DNA of 64,000 bases from Candidatus Saccharimonadota bacterium (lineage in GTDB: Bacteria; Patescibacteriota; Saccharimonadia; Saccharimonadales; Saccharimonadaceae): positions 1 through 64,000 of the forward strand of contig JAUMXO010000003.1 in assembly GCA_030529135.1 (NCBI GenBank), read 5' to 3'. Numbering within the stretch: position 1 is the stretch's first letter; each line of letters starts with the position of its first letter. Made by a program: the position numbers and the translations under genes. Shown piece after piece: positions 18,613 to 27,163 of this stretch. Under the pieces are notes generated by a model, which saw only the letters and a program-made list of their open reading frames with translations, had not been told where the DNA came from and searched no databases.

Positions 18613-19848
18613 ATGGGAAAAAAGAAAGATGAAATAATGGAGACAAAAAATCAGGGATCTGTAAATGAGCCTGAATGGAAAGAAAAAAAAGTAAGTCTCG
18701 GTAACGCAATTATTATTGGTGCAGTTTTGGCGGTGCTTGGGGTGCTGATTGGTGCAAATTGGCAAAATATGTTCCCGGGCATGTCGCAATATTTTGGAGG
18801 AGTAAATAATTCGCGTAATTGGTCTGAACTTGATGAAGTATATGATAAATTAAAATCTACTTATAATGGTGAAATTGACCAGTCATTACTTCTTGAAGGT
18901 GCTAAATCTGGTATGGTGGAGGCGGTTGGTGATATTTATACAGTCTACATGGACAAAGAGGAAAGCGCCAGTTATGTAAATACGACTCTCCATGGAAATG
19001 TGGGCGCTGGTATCGGTGTAGAAATGGGGCTTAGGGATGGTTATGTAAGGGTACTTAGAGTTTTACCTGATAATCCTGCTCTTAGAGCCGGAATTATGAC
19101 AGGTGATATTCTTTATAAGGTTAATGGTGAGGAAGTTTATACTTGGGACTCTAACCAAATTGCAAATGTGCTTAGGGGTGAAGCAGGAACTGAAGTTAAA
19201 GTAACGATAGTGCGAGACGGTTCAGAGATGGACTTTACAATGAAAAGAGAAGAGATTAACAACGTTTCTGTTTATGATAAGTATGAAGGGGACACCGCGA
19301 TTATTACAGTGACACGTTTTGACAATAACACTGGTACAGAAGTTCAAAAAATGGCTAATGGTTTTGCTAAAAAGGGTGTTAACAAAGTTATTTTAGATCT
19401 TAGGGGAAATGGAGGCGGATATGTCTCGGCAGCACAGGATCTTTTGAGTTTATGGTTGGATAATAAAGTCATTTTGACGCAAGAATCTTTGCATTTAGGA
19501 GAGGAAAAAACTTCAACTAATTCTGGAAAAGCTATCCTTAAGGATATGAAAACTGTAGTACTGGTTAACGATTCTACAGCTTCTGCTTCAGAAATTGCGG
19601 CGGCAGCCCTTAAAGAATATGGGAAGGCTACGATTGTAGGCAAGACTACTTATGGCAAAGGGGTAGTGCAAAAAATGTATGATCTTTCTAATGGGGGGAT
19701 GCTGAAAGTAACAGTAGCGGAATGGCTGACGCCAAATGGTAATTCAATCAACAATATTGGTGTTGAGCCAGATATTAAAGTAGATATAACTTCGGAAGAT
19801 ATTAATAAGATGCGAGATCCACAGATGGATAAGGCAAAATCTTTGTAG
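18613..19848 (+). CDS. ctpA: S41-family C-terminal processing peptidase
   Basis: Membrane-anchored serine protease trimming exported proteins. One TM at about 28-48, a PDZ domain (about 125-205, with GIGVEMGLRDGYVRVLRV), then the S41 core with VNDSTASASEIAAAALKE (nucleophile Ser) and GKTTYGKGVVQ (general base Lys). Length 411 is typical. The -10-like TAGAAT (18600-18605) ends 7 nt before the ATG. It follows the CHAP hydrolase by 27 bp; in other bacteria CtpA-type proteases control levels of wall hydrolases, so a regulatory link is plausible. Confidence 0.93.
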   Translation: MGKKKDEIMETKNQGSVNEPEWKEKKVSLGNAIIIGAVLAVLGVLIGANWQNMFPGMSQYFGGVNNSRNWSELDEVYDKLKSTYNGEIDQSLLLEGAKSGMVEAVGDIYTVYMDKEESASYVNTTLHGNVGAGIGVEMGLRDGYVRVLRVLPDNPALRAGIMTGDILYKVNGEEVYTWDSNQIANVLRGEAGTEVKVTIVRDGSEMDFTMKREEINNVSVYDKYEGDTAIITVTRFDNNTGTEVQKMANGFAKKGVNKVILDLRGNGGGYVSAAQDLLSLWLDNKVILTQESLHLGEEKTSTNSGKAILKDMKTVVLVNDSTASASEIAAAALKEYGKATIVGKTTYGKGVVQKMYDLSNGGMLKVTVAEWLTPNGNSINNIGVEPDIKVDITSEDINKMRDPQMDKAKSL

Positions 19849-19857
19849 GTATAAAAG

Positions 19858-21093
19858 ATGCGAATTTTAATTGCTACCCCAGTATTTTATCCGATGATAA
19901 ATGGGGTAGCAATGTTTTCTTATAATTTAGCTACTGGACTAGCGCGACGGGGAAATGAAGTCTTAGTGATTACACCTAGTCAGACTGGTAAACGACATAC
20001 TAAAATGCTAAATGGTGTAAAAATTTGCTATCTTGATTCAACAAGGGTAGGAGTTTATCCAGATCAGATTCACGATGTACCAAAGAAAAAACAATTTTTT
20101 TATAAAAATAGTCTAAGGGCTTCGGTTTTTCCAGCTAAACAGATTAAGAAGATATTCGATGATTTTAGACCTGAGGTAGTGCATGTGCAGGGATCTGATC
20201 CGATTGGCGTGGCTACTATTAAGTGGGCTAGAAAAAATCGAGTACCAGTAGTAACAACAGAGCATAATCAGCCTGAGGTCCTAACGGAATCATTAATGAT
20301 GCCAGGCGTTTTGAGAAAACCCACTAATAAGGCGTTAGCAAAGTATTTTGTAAGGAGGCAAAAGAAGAGTGACTATGTAACGATGCCGACCAAGCTTTCG
20401 ATCGATAAATTAATTGGTTCTAAAGATTTGGGTGTACCGGTAGTAGCAGTAAGTAACGGGGTAGATTTATCGTCTTTTACGCCTGGTGAAGCAGCAGACG
20501 AACTCTATGTTAAATATAATATACCCAGAAAAGTACCAATTATATTATATATAGGACGTTTGGACCCAGAGAAGAATGTGGGAGTGGTTCTCGCTGCTTT
20601 TGCGGATTTCTTGGATAAGCATAAACTTGACAGGCTGTCAAAAACATTATTTTTGGTGGCAGGTGATGGAGTGGATAAAAATCATTTAATTTCTGAGACG
20701 AAAAGATTAGGCATTGATGATTCTGTGAAATTTTTAGGTAGAATAATGCCGCCAGATTTATATGAAATATATAAGATGGGAGATGTATTTGTAACGGCTA
20801 GCGAGATCGAAACCCAGGGAATTGTGTTGATAGAAGCGGCAGCTAGTGGACTGCCTTTGATTGCGGTGGATGCTGGTGCGGTGGCGGAAGTTTGCAGAGA
20901 TGGTGTAAATGGATATCTTTTAAAGCCTGGCGACATGCAGGCGATAAGCGCAGCGATGGCGGATATCCTAACGGATGATAGCAAACGGTCAAAAATGGTT
21001 GAAGCCTCTATAAAAATTGCTGGTGAGCATTCACTTGAAAAAACTCTGGATAAGTTTCTAGAAATTTACAAAAAAGTGTGCTACAATAGTTGA
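19858..21093 (+). CDS. GT4-family glycosyltransferase
   Basis: GT-B fold transferase using a nucleotide sugar. The N-terminal domain opens with RILIATPVFYPMINGVA and ends near residue 180; the C-terminal domain has LYIGRLDPEKNV, FLGRIMPPDLYEIYKMGDVF and the E-x7-E motif in ASEIETQGIVLIEAAASGLP. This resembles diacylglycerol glucosyl- or phosphatidylinositol mannosyl-type enzymes, hence a glycolipid product is likely, but the acceptor is not determinable. It lies 9 bp after ctpA, in the same operon. Confidence 0.85.
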   Translation: MRILIATPVFYPMINGVAMFSYNLATGLARRGNEVLVITPSQTGKRHTKMLNGVKICYLDSTRVGVYPDQIHDVPKKKQFFYKNSLRASVFPAKQIKKIFDDFRPEVVHVQGSDPIGVATIKWARKNRVPVVTTEHNQPEVLTESLMMPGVLRKPTNKALAKYFVRRQKKSDYVTMPTKLSIDKLIGSKDLGVPVVAVSNGVDLSSFTPGEAADELYVKYNIPRKVPIILYIGRLDPEKNVGVVLAAFADFLDKHKLDRLSKTLFLVAGDGVDKNHLISETKRLGIDDSVKFLGRIMPPDLYEIYKMGDVFVTASEIETQGIVLIEAAASGLPLIAVDAGAVAEVCRDGVNGYLLKPGDMQAISAAMADILTDDSKRSKMVEASIKIAGEHSLEKTLDKFLEIYKKVCYNS

Positions 21094-21112
21094 TAGTAGT
21101 TATAGAGGTTTT

Positions 21113-22543
21113 ATGCATTTTTCAACAATTTTCCGAAGTTTCAAGAATAAAGACATGCTAAAGAGGATTCTTATTATCCTTGGTATTATTGTGGCTTATC
21201 GTTTGTTGGCTCAAGTGCCAGTGCCAATGGGCGATGCTTCTACTTTTAAAGAGGCAGTAACTAATTTACTAGAAAAGTCTGATTTTTCGAATTTCTTAAA
21301 CTTGATTTCTGGCGGTGGCTTGGCTTCTTTCAGTATTATTTTAGTAGGTCTTTCACCATACATTACCGGTTCGATTATAATGCAGCTTCTTTCTAAGGCG
21401 ATTCCACGTCTAGAAGAATTATCTAATGATGGTGAGACTGGAAGGCGAAAAATAAATCAGTGGACACGTATCTTGACTGTGCCGCTCGCAATTATTCAGT
21501 CTGTAGCTTATATTTTCATTCTGTATCAGTCGACGATTTCAGCAAATATTTCTACGGATTTTACGCCGTCTACGGGTGATTTTATATTATCTATCACGGC
21601 GATGACGGCTGGCTCTGTAATCTTGATGTGGATGGGTGAGCTTATTACGGAGCAAGGTATTGGTAATGGTATCTCTACTCTGATTTTTGCCTCAATTATT
21701 ACACAGTTGCCTCATACTATGGCTCAGCTTGGTTCGGCTTTGGGAGATACCAGTAGTGGTGCTTTGAACTTGTTTGGCATGGAATTTCCAGTAAACGCTA
21801 CGGTATTTTGGATTATCGTGGGCTTTGCAATAGCAATGCTAGTGGTGATTTATTGTTTGGTAAAATTAAATGAGGCGCAGAGAATCATCACAATTAATTA
21901 TGCTAAAAGGGTGCATGGGAATTCGATGTATGGTGGGATCAAATCGATTTTACCAATTAAGCTAATTGCAGCGGGAGTTATACCTGTAATTTTTGCGACA
22001 GCTTTCTTGTCTTTGCCGGCGTTAGTCGGTCAAGTAATTACGTCTTTTGATTCCGGTAATGAAATAGGTGCATGGCTTACTACGGTGTTTTCGGCTCCAT
22101 CGGCTTCGAATTTTGCTACGATGTATCCTGATGGTATTACTGGGCAATGGTTTATTTATCCGGTCATGTATTTCTTGTTAGTATTTGCATTTACTTATTT
22201 TTACACTTCAATTATTTTCAACACCAAAGAAATAGCTGATAATTTACAAAAACAGGGCGGTTTTATTGAAGGGGTAAGGCCTGGTGTAAAGACTGCAGAA
22301 TACTTATCAAAGGTAGTAAAAAGATTAGACCTCTTTGGAGCCTTGGCGCTAGGTATGATTGCAATGTTGCCTTTTGCTACAGATTATATATTTATTTTAA
22401 CGACTGGAGCACCGCTTGGACTTTCGATTTCGGGTACGGGGCTTCTGATCGTGGTAACGGTGGCGTTGGAGAATCTAAGGTCGGTGGATTCTAGGGCATT
22501 AATGATAACTTACGACGATTTTCAAAATGAGTCTAGAAATTAA
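21113..22543 (+). CDS. secY: Protein translocase subunit SecY
   Basis: Central pore of the Sec translocon with ten membrane helices. Recognisable segments: RLLAQVPVPMGD in the first loop, the plug region ISGGGLASFSIILVGLSPYITGSIIMQLL, GELITEQGIGNGISTLIF, and a large cytoplasmic loop with NEAQRIITINYAKR. Length 476 is slightly long. It is displaced from its usual place after rplO, and neither adk nor map lies between it and infA. A sortase gene overlaps its end by 17 bp. Confidence 0.97.
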   Translation: MHFSTIFRSFKNKDMLKRILIILGIIVAYRLLAQVPVPMGDASTFKEAVTNLLEKSDFSNFLNLISGGGLASFSIILVGLSPYITGSIIMQLLSKAIPRLEELSNDGETGRRKINQWTRILTVPLAIIQSVAYIFILYQSTISANISTDFTPSTGDFILSITAMTAGSVILMWMGELITEQGIGNGISTLIFASIITQLPHTMAQLGSALGDTSSGALNLFGMEFPVNATVFWIIVGFAIAMLVVIYCLVKLNEAQRIITINYAKRVHGNSMYGGIKSILPIKLIAAGVIPVIFATAFLSLPALVGQVITSFDSGNEIGAWLTTVFSAPSASNFATMYPDGITGQWFIYPVMYFLLVFAFTYFYTSIIFNTKEIADNLQKQGGFIEGVRPGVKTAEYLSKVVKRLDLFGALALGMIAMLPFATDYIFILTTGAPLGLSISGTGLLIVVTVALENLRSVDSRALMITYDDFQNESRN

Positions 22544-23204
22544 GAGTGGGCGAGCAGTAGCAAAGTGGGTCATAATTGGTATTTTGGTGACAATTATGGT
22601 GATTTTTGTGATAAAGACTGCAATATGGGAGCATCAATATTATTCTGAAAAAGAAGGTAGTGAACGTGCTATAGCTATGGATATGGGTGATGAATTGGTA
22701 GAAGTGGCGCCAACTGAGGACGAGGTGGCAGAATACACTGTCCCAGCGGATCGTCCGAGGTATCTTTCAATTGATAGATTGAAGATCAAAAATGCGAGAG
22801 TTTTGCCGATGGGGATAAATAGTGCAGGAGAGCTTTCTACGCCGAATAATATCTTCGATGTGGGATGGTATTATGATTCTGGCAAGCCAGGACAAGGTGG
22901 AACGCTGCTTATAGATGGGCATAATGGTGGGCCACATGTGCAGGGTGTATTCAAAGATTTACCGGCGCTTGGTGAGGGCGATATTATCGTAATTGAGCGC
23001 GGTGATGGTGCGATTTTCCGCTATTCTGTAGTAGAGAGTATGGCGGTATCACTTAGTGATTCAAATGACTATATGGCAACCGCTATAAAGACGCCAATGG
23101 CTGGAAAAGAATCAATTACCTTAATCTCTTGTACTGGAGAATGGTCACAGGCGCAAGGAACATACCTATCTCGCCAGTTTGTAAGAGGCATTTTGGTAGA
23201 ATAA
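22527..23204 (+). CDS. Sortase-family transpeptidase
   Basis: Cys transpeptidase attaching proteins to the wall or to each other. One N-terminal TM (about 13-33). The sortase barrel (about 70-225) has His in LIDGHNGGP, Cys in LISCTGEWS and Arg in YLSRQFVR. The absence of accessory domains and its 225 residues fit class D/E/F housekeeping sortases. The start overlaps secY by 17 bp with no good Shine-Dalgarno, so it depends on secY translation. Its last codons lie inside the palindrome at 23198. Confidence 0.88.
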   Translation: MSLEIKSGRAVAKWVIIGILVTIMVIFVIKTAIWEHQYYSEKEGSERAIAMDMGDELVEVAPTEDEVAEYTVPADRPRYLSIDRLKIKNARVLPMGINSAGELSTPNNIFDVGWYYDSGKPGQGGTLLIDGHNGGPHVQGVFKDLPALGEGDIIVIERGDGAIFRYSVVESMAVSLSDSNDYMATAIKTPMAGKESITLISCTGEWSQAQGTYLSRQFVRGILVE

Positions 23205-23346
23205 ACTAGACTATTTTTGCTTGCCTAAAAAGGCTGAAAAACTGAAAAATAGTGATGGAAAGCCGGTACTGAAATACCGGAAGGCTTCCATCAAATTATT
23301 TTTTCAGTTTTTCACCCAAGCAAGCAAAAATAGTCTAGTTTATTCT
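23198..23346. repeat. 149-bp palindrome with 27-bp perfect arms
   Basis: The outer arms 23198-23224 and 23320-23346 are perfect complements (AGAATAAACTAGACTATTTT...). Inside, TGAAAAACTGAAAAATA pairs with TTATTTTTTCAGTTTTTCA, and a tip GATGGAAAGCCGGTA / TACCGGAAGGCTTCCATC is capped by CTGAAA. It begins in the last codons of the sortase and ends at the infA -35 box. Confidence 0.93.
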
Positions 23347-23374
23347 TTACAAATACTTAAAACTGGTGTATAAT
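23346..23374 (+). promoter_or_regulatory. Promoter of the alpha operon (infA)
   Basis: TTTACA at 23346-23351, 17-base spacer, TATAAT at 23369-23374. The -35 box abuts the end of the palindrome. Confidence 0.85.
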
Positions 23375-23387
23375 AGAAGAGTAATTT

Positions 23388-23612
23388 ATGGCTAGTCAAA
23401 AGGAAGTGATTAAACTCACGGGCGTTGTCGTTGAGGCATTGCCTAATACTCAGTTTCGAGTAGAACTCGAGAATGGTCATATTATTGTTGCCCACATGAG
23501 CGGTAAGATGCGCAAAAATTACATTCGTCTCGTGCCGGGTGACAGAGTCGAAGTGGAACTTACGCCCTACGATCTTACAAAGGGTCGGATTTCCTTTAGG
23601 CTCAAAGATTAA
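23388..23612 (+). CDS. infA: Translation initiation factor IF-1
   Basis: Small OB-fold protein occupying the A site during initiation. The 74 residues align end to end with the family: [59 protein letters not shown]. First gene of the alpha operon here, 13 nt after the -10 box. Confidence 0.97.
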   Translation: MASQKEVIKLTGVVVEALPNTQFRVELENGHIIVAHMSGKMRKNYIRLVPGDRVEVELTPYDLTKGRISFRLKD

Positions 23613-23621
23613 TATTAACCA

Positions 23622-23694
23622 TTGTAACTTACGTAATTAAACTGCGAGATAAAAGTCTTTTTATCTAGGTGGGGTAATAGATGTGGAGTTACAA
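23622..23694 (+). ncRNA. Structured mRNA leader between infA and rpmJ
   Basis: TTGTAACT (23622-23629) pairs perfectly with AGTTACAA (23687-23694), enclosing a second perfect hairpin AGATAAAA / TTTTATCT (23647-23654, 23659-23666, loop GTCT). The 109-nt spacer is unusually long for this tight operon, so it may be a ribosomal-protein autoregulatory site or an RNA processing site. Inference only. Confidence 0.45.
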
Positions 23695-23721
23695 TATAAT
23701 AGGAAAGGATATTTTGACACT

Positions 23722-23838
23722 ATGAAGGTACGTGCAAGTGTTAAAAAAATCTCCCCTGATGATATCATTGTCCGCCGGAAGGGTGTACTTAGAGTCATCA
23801 ATAAGAAAAAACCTAAGAATAAGCAAAGGCAGGGTTAA
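23722..23838 (+). CDS. rpmJ: 50S ribosomal protein L36, zinc-free form
   Basis: 38 residues beginning [10 protein letters not shown] and ending KPKNKQRQG, the L36 hallmarks. The zinc-binding Cys-x2-Cys...Cys...His set of the usual form is gone ([10 protein letters not shown] replaces the CRxCK region, and VINKKK the second half), so this is a C-minus L36. An AGGAAAGGA stretch lies upstream of the ATG and rpsM starts 2 bp after the stop. Confidence 0.93.
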   Translation: MKVRASVKKISPDDIIVRRKGVLRVINKKKPKNKQRQG

Positions 23839-23840
23839 AC

Positions 23841-24227
23841 ATGGCTAGAATAGCTAGTGTGGTAATTCCGTCCGATAAGCAAGTGTGGATTGCACTAACT
23901 TATGTTTATGGGATTGGACGCACCACTTCTAAAAAAATCCTTGCGGAGGCTAAAATCGAGCCTACCACTCGGGTGAAAGATCTCACCGAGGCTGACGAAC
24001 AAAAAATCAACGACATTATTTCCGCGAAATATCATGTTGAAGGTGATTTACGACGCCTCGTGAGCAATAATATTAAACGTTTAAAGGATATTAATTCCTA
24101 CAAGGGTATCCGCCACAAGGCTAAATTACCAGTCAACGGCCAGCGTACTCGTACGAATGCACGTACACGTAAGGGTAAGGCGATCGCGGTCGGTGGTACA
24201 CAACCAAAGGCAGCAAGTAAGACATAA
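23841..24227 (+). CDS. rpsM: 30S ribosomal protein S13
   Basis: Head protein of the small subunit contacting P-site tRNA and S19. [19 protein letters not shown], the [12 protein letters not shown] helix-hairpin-helix and the C-terminal basic tail with [13 protein letters not shown] are typical. Length 128 is normal. The gene follows rpmJ by 2 bp in the alpha operon. Confidence 0.97.
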   Translation: MARIASVVIPSDKQVWIALTYVYGIGRTTSKKILAEAKIEPTTRVKDLTEADEQKINDIISAKYHVEGDLRRLVSNNIKRLKDINSYKGIRHKAKLPVNGQRTRTNARTRKGKAIAVGGTQPKAASKT

Positions 24228-24236
24228 GGATAGACT

Positions 24237-24710
24237 ATGGCAGAAGAAGAAGTAAAGAAAGCTACTAACGAAACTGAAGCAAAAGCTCCTGAAAAAGAAG
24301 CTACTGCTGAAGCTGCTACTTCAAAGGCAAGAGTTAGTAAAGGTAAAAAAGGTAAAAGAATAGTAAATGCTGGTTCCGTACATATCCAGGCTACTTTCAA
24401 TAACACTATTATTAGTGTAACGGATAAGACTGGCGCTGTGTTATCGAGCTCATCTGCTGGAGCGAATGGCTTCAGGGGCTCGAAGAAGGGGACGGCGTTT
24501 GCGGCTGGTGTAGCTGCAGAAAAAGCACTTGATATTGCAAAGAAAAATCATGCACTAAATTCTGTGGACGTATATGTTTCTGGAATTGGTTTAGGTCGTG
24601 ATGCGGCAATTAGAGCAATCTCTACAGTTGGCATTAGAATTGATAGTATTACAGATGTAACCCCGATTGCACACGGTGGTGTGCGACCAAAGGGAGAAAG
24701 GAAACCATAA
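24237..24710 (+). CDS. rpsK: 30S ribosomal protein S11
   Basis: Platform protein near the mRNA exit. Residues about 40-157 match S11 (GSVHIQATFNNTIISVTD, GFRGSKKGTAFAAGVAAE, ITDVTPIAHGGVRPKGERKP). The first 40 residues are an extra acidic then basic low-complexity extension. The stop overlaps the rpsD start (ATAATGG). Confidence 0.97.
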   Translation: MAEEEVKKATNETEAKAPEKEATAEAATSKARVSKGKKGKRIVNAGSVHIQATFNNTIISVTDKTGAVLSSSSAGANGFRGSKKGTAFAAGVAAEKALDIAKKNHALNSVDVYVSGIGLGRDAAIRAISTVGIRIDSITDVTPIAHGGVRPKGERKP

Positions 24711-25327
24711 TGGCAAGGGATCATTCTCCAATTGTTAAACAATCAAGGCGTGAAAGTTTTGCTTTGGCTCCAAAAGCCCATAAGATTATGGCTAAAAAGC
24801 CAGGAATTCCAGGCGAACACGGAGATAAAAGAGTGCGCGGCGGTAGTCTATATCTTACCCAGATGCGCGAAAAGCAAAAAGTACGTCGTATGTATGGGCT
24901 TCTTGAGAAGCAATTTGCTAAGGTAATGCGTGAGGCAACTAAAGCCGAAGGCCTTACTGGTGAGAAGTTATTAGAATTTTTGGAACGCAGAGCAGATAAC
25001 GTAGTGTTTAGAGCGGGATTTGCTACTACGCGTCGCCAAGCGAGACAGTTAGTCTCCCATGGACATTTTCTATTGAACGGTCACAGAATTGACGTTCCGT
25101 CGATTCGGTTGAACCCGGGTGATGTTCTAGAGGTTCGTTCAAAATCAAGTAAAACAGAATATTTCAAGAATCTTCCGAATATCATCAGCGCTGCAGGGGC
25201 TACACCGCTTTCATGGCTAAAGGTCGACGCGAAGAAAATGAAAATTGAAATTACCGGTCTTCCACCACGCGAAGAGGCAGAAGCTGGTATCAATGAACAA
25301 TTAATCGTTGAGTATTACTCACGCTAA
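24710..25327 (+). CDS. rpsD: 30S ribosomal protein S4, zinc-free form
   Basis: Primary 16S-binding protein of the 30S body and often the repressor of its own operon. The S4 RNA-binding domain is clear (LERRADNVVFRAGFATTRRQARQLVSHGHFLLNG). The N-terminus (MARDHSPIVKQSRRESFAL) lacks the four zinc cysteines of the C-plus form. Length 205 is typical. Confidence 0.97.
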   Translation: MARDHSPIVKQSRRESFALAPKAHKIMAKKPGIPGEHGDKRVRGGSLYLTQMREKQKVRRMYGLLEKQFAKVMREATKAEGLTGEKLLEFLERRADNVVFRAGFATTRRQARQLVSHGHFLLNGHRIDVPSIRLNPGDVLEVRSKSSKTEYFKNLPNIISAAGATPLSWLKVDAKKMKIEITGLPPREEAEAGINEQLIVEYYSR

Positions 25328-25339
25328 AGGAGAAAATAA

Positions 25340-26293
25340 ATGACTACAAAGAATATACATGAAGCAAATTTAGCCGAAGTAAAGAAAATTAGCGATACTA
25401 AAGCAGATTTAGTAATTCGTCCGCTTTACTATGGCTATGGCAATACGCTTGGTAACTCTTTTAGAAGAGTATTACTTTCTAGTGTAAAAGGTGCTGCAAT
25501 TACAGCATTTTCGATTGAAGGTTCTACGCATGAATTTGCAGCAATTCCGGGTATTCGTGAAGATGTAGTAGATATCATGCTGAATCTAAAAAATATTAGA
25601 TTCAAATTGCACACTGACAATCCAGTTGAACTTTCCCTCGAGATGAAAGGTTCTGACCAATCATCTGAAAAAGATGGGGAAAAACGGGTAGTGGCTGGTG
25701 ATATCAAACTTCCAGCAGATGTAGAAATTGCTAACCCGAATCAATTGATTTGTCATATTGATGATCCTAAATTCGTGCTCAAGATGCGTTTTGTGGTAGA
25801 GTCTGGTAGAGGCTATCTTACCATCGAGCGTAGTGCAGAAGAACGGGTTCATTCCGACATGATTGCCGTGGATGCAGTGTTTACCCCAGTTCTTAGAGTG
25901 CGCTACAAAGTAGAAAATACTCGTGTAGGTCAAGATACTAATTTGCAACAATTGACGCTTTCAATTGAGACTGATGGTACTATTTCGCCTGAGGATGCCT
26001 TTGAAGAGGCGGCGGCAATTTTAGTCAATCAATTCACCGCACTTGCTGGTAAAACTAGATTAGAATCTGCTCCAGCTCCTGGGCTTACAGAGGAAGACGA
26101 AGATAGTGGGCTTTCTATGCCAATCGAAGAGCTTGATTTGTCAGCAAGGACAGCTAATGCACTTCTGAATAACGACATTAAGACAATTCGTGATCTCGTG
26201 ACTTTGTCGGAGAGCGATTTGAAAGATCTTAAGGGATTTGGTTCAAAGGCATTAGACGAAGTAAAAGAAAAGTTAACGGAGTTAAATATTTAA
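25340..26293 (+). CDS. rpoA: RNA polymerase alpha subunit
   Basis: Assembly scaffold of RNA polymerase. The N-terminal dimerisation domain has YGYGNTLGNSFRRVLLSS and IPGIREDVVDIMLNLKN; the C-terminal domain (about 250-317) has the helix-hairpin-helix IEELDLSARTANALL and SDLKDLKGFGSKALDEVKEKL that bind UP elements. Length 317 is normal. A GGAGAAAATAA ribosome binding site precedes the start. Confidence 0.97.
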   Translation: MTTKNIHEANLAEVKKISDTKADLVIRPLYYGYGNTLGNSFRRVLLSSVKGAAITAFSIEGSTHEFAAIPGIREDVVDIMLNLKNIRFKLHTDNPVELSLEMKGSDQSSEKDGEKRVVAGDIKLPADVEIANPNQLICHIDDPKFVLKMRFVVESGRGYLTIERSAEERVHSDMIAVDAVFTPVLRVRYKVENTRVGQDTNLQQLTLSIETDGTISPEDAFEEAAAILVNQFTALAGKTRLESAPAPGLTEEDEDSGLSMPIEELDLSARTANALLNNDIKTIRDLVTLSESDLKDLKGFGSKALDEVKEKLTELNI

Positions 26294-26294
26294 T

Positions 26295-26738
26295 ATGCAT
26301 CGCCATAAGTTTAAAGGTCGAAAGTTCGGCCGAGAAACCGATCAGAGATTGGCCCTTAGCCGCGGTCTGATGTGTGCTCTGATCGAGTATCAAACTATTA
26401 CGACTACTCTGGCGCGTGCCAAAGAAATTCGGCGTGAGACAGAGAAACTCATTACGATAGCTAAGAAAGGTGGACTTAGTAATCGTAGATTAATATTATC
26501 GCGGCTTAATGATCAAAGAATTGCAAATCTTTTGGTAGACGTAATTGCTCCACAGATTTCAAGAAATTCTGGATATCTTAGGATTGAACATGCAGGGTAT
26601 CGCAGAGGTGATAACGCAGAAATGGGTACGATTAGTTTTGTAGATGAAATTAATTTTGAGACCCAAGAAGAGCCTAAGAAAACTGAGAAAAAAGCTGAAG
26701 GAAAAGCTAAAAAATCAGCTGGGAAGGAGAATAAATAA
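26295..26738 (+). CDS. rplQ: 50S ribosomal protein L17
   Basis: Large-subunit exit-tunnel rim protein. MHRHKFKGRKFGRETDQR, the RGLMCALIEYQTITTTLARAKE helix and YLRIEHAGYRRGDNAEM identify it. The core ends near residue 115, followed by a Lys/Glu-rich tail of about 30 residues. It starts 1 bp after the rpoA stop and its stop overlaps the rplM start. Confidence 0.97.
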   Translation: MHRHKFKGRKFGRETDQRLALSRGLMCALIEYQTITTTLARAKEIRRETEKLITIAKKGGLSNRRLILSRLNDQRIANLLVDVIAPQISRNSGYLRIEHAGYRRGDNAEMGTISFVDEINFETQEEPKKTEKKAEGKAKKSAGKENK

Positions 26739-27163
26739 TGAAAACTTATTCCCAAAAACAAGCAGAAATCAAGCGTGAATGGTGGGTAATTGACGCTTCG
26801 ACTATGCCACTTGGCAAACTCGCCGTGATTATTGCTGACAAATTGATGGGTAAAAGCAAAGTTACTTATACGCCACATATTGATAACGGTGATTATGTAG
26901 TAGTGATTAACGCAAAAAATATCGTGGTAACGGGTGATAAAATGCTTCAGAAGAAGTATTATCATCATAGTGGATTTCCTGGTGGGTTGAAGGAGCTAAC
27001 TCTTGAAGAAGTAGTCAAAAAGGATCCATCAAAAGTGGTCGAAACAGCAGTAAAGGGAATGCTTCCTAAGAATAAATTGGCTGCAGAGAGACTAAAGAGA
27101 CTTCATGTGTTTGAAGGCGCTGAGCATACTCATGCAGCACAAAATCCAAAGGAGATTAAATAA
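26738..27163 (+). CDS. rplM: 50S ribosomal protein L13
   Basis: Early-assembly 23S-binding protein. WWVIDASTMPLGKLAVIIADKLMGK, NGDYVVVINAKNIVVTG and KGMLPKNKLAAERLKRLHVF are family signatures. 141 residues. The AAGGAGAATAA ribosome binding site lies inside the end of rplQ; the rpsI start overlaps its stop. Confidence 0.97.
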   Translation: MKTYSQKQAEIKREWWVIDASTMPLGKLAVIIADKLMGKSKVTYTPHIDNGDYVVVINAKNIVVTGDKMLQKKYYHHSGFPGGLKELTLEEVVKKDPSKVVETAVKGMLPKNKLAAERLKRLHVFEGAEHTHAAQNPKEIK

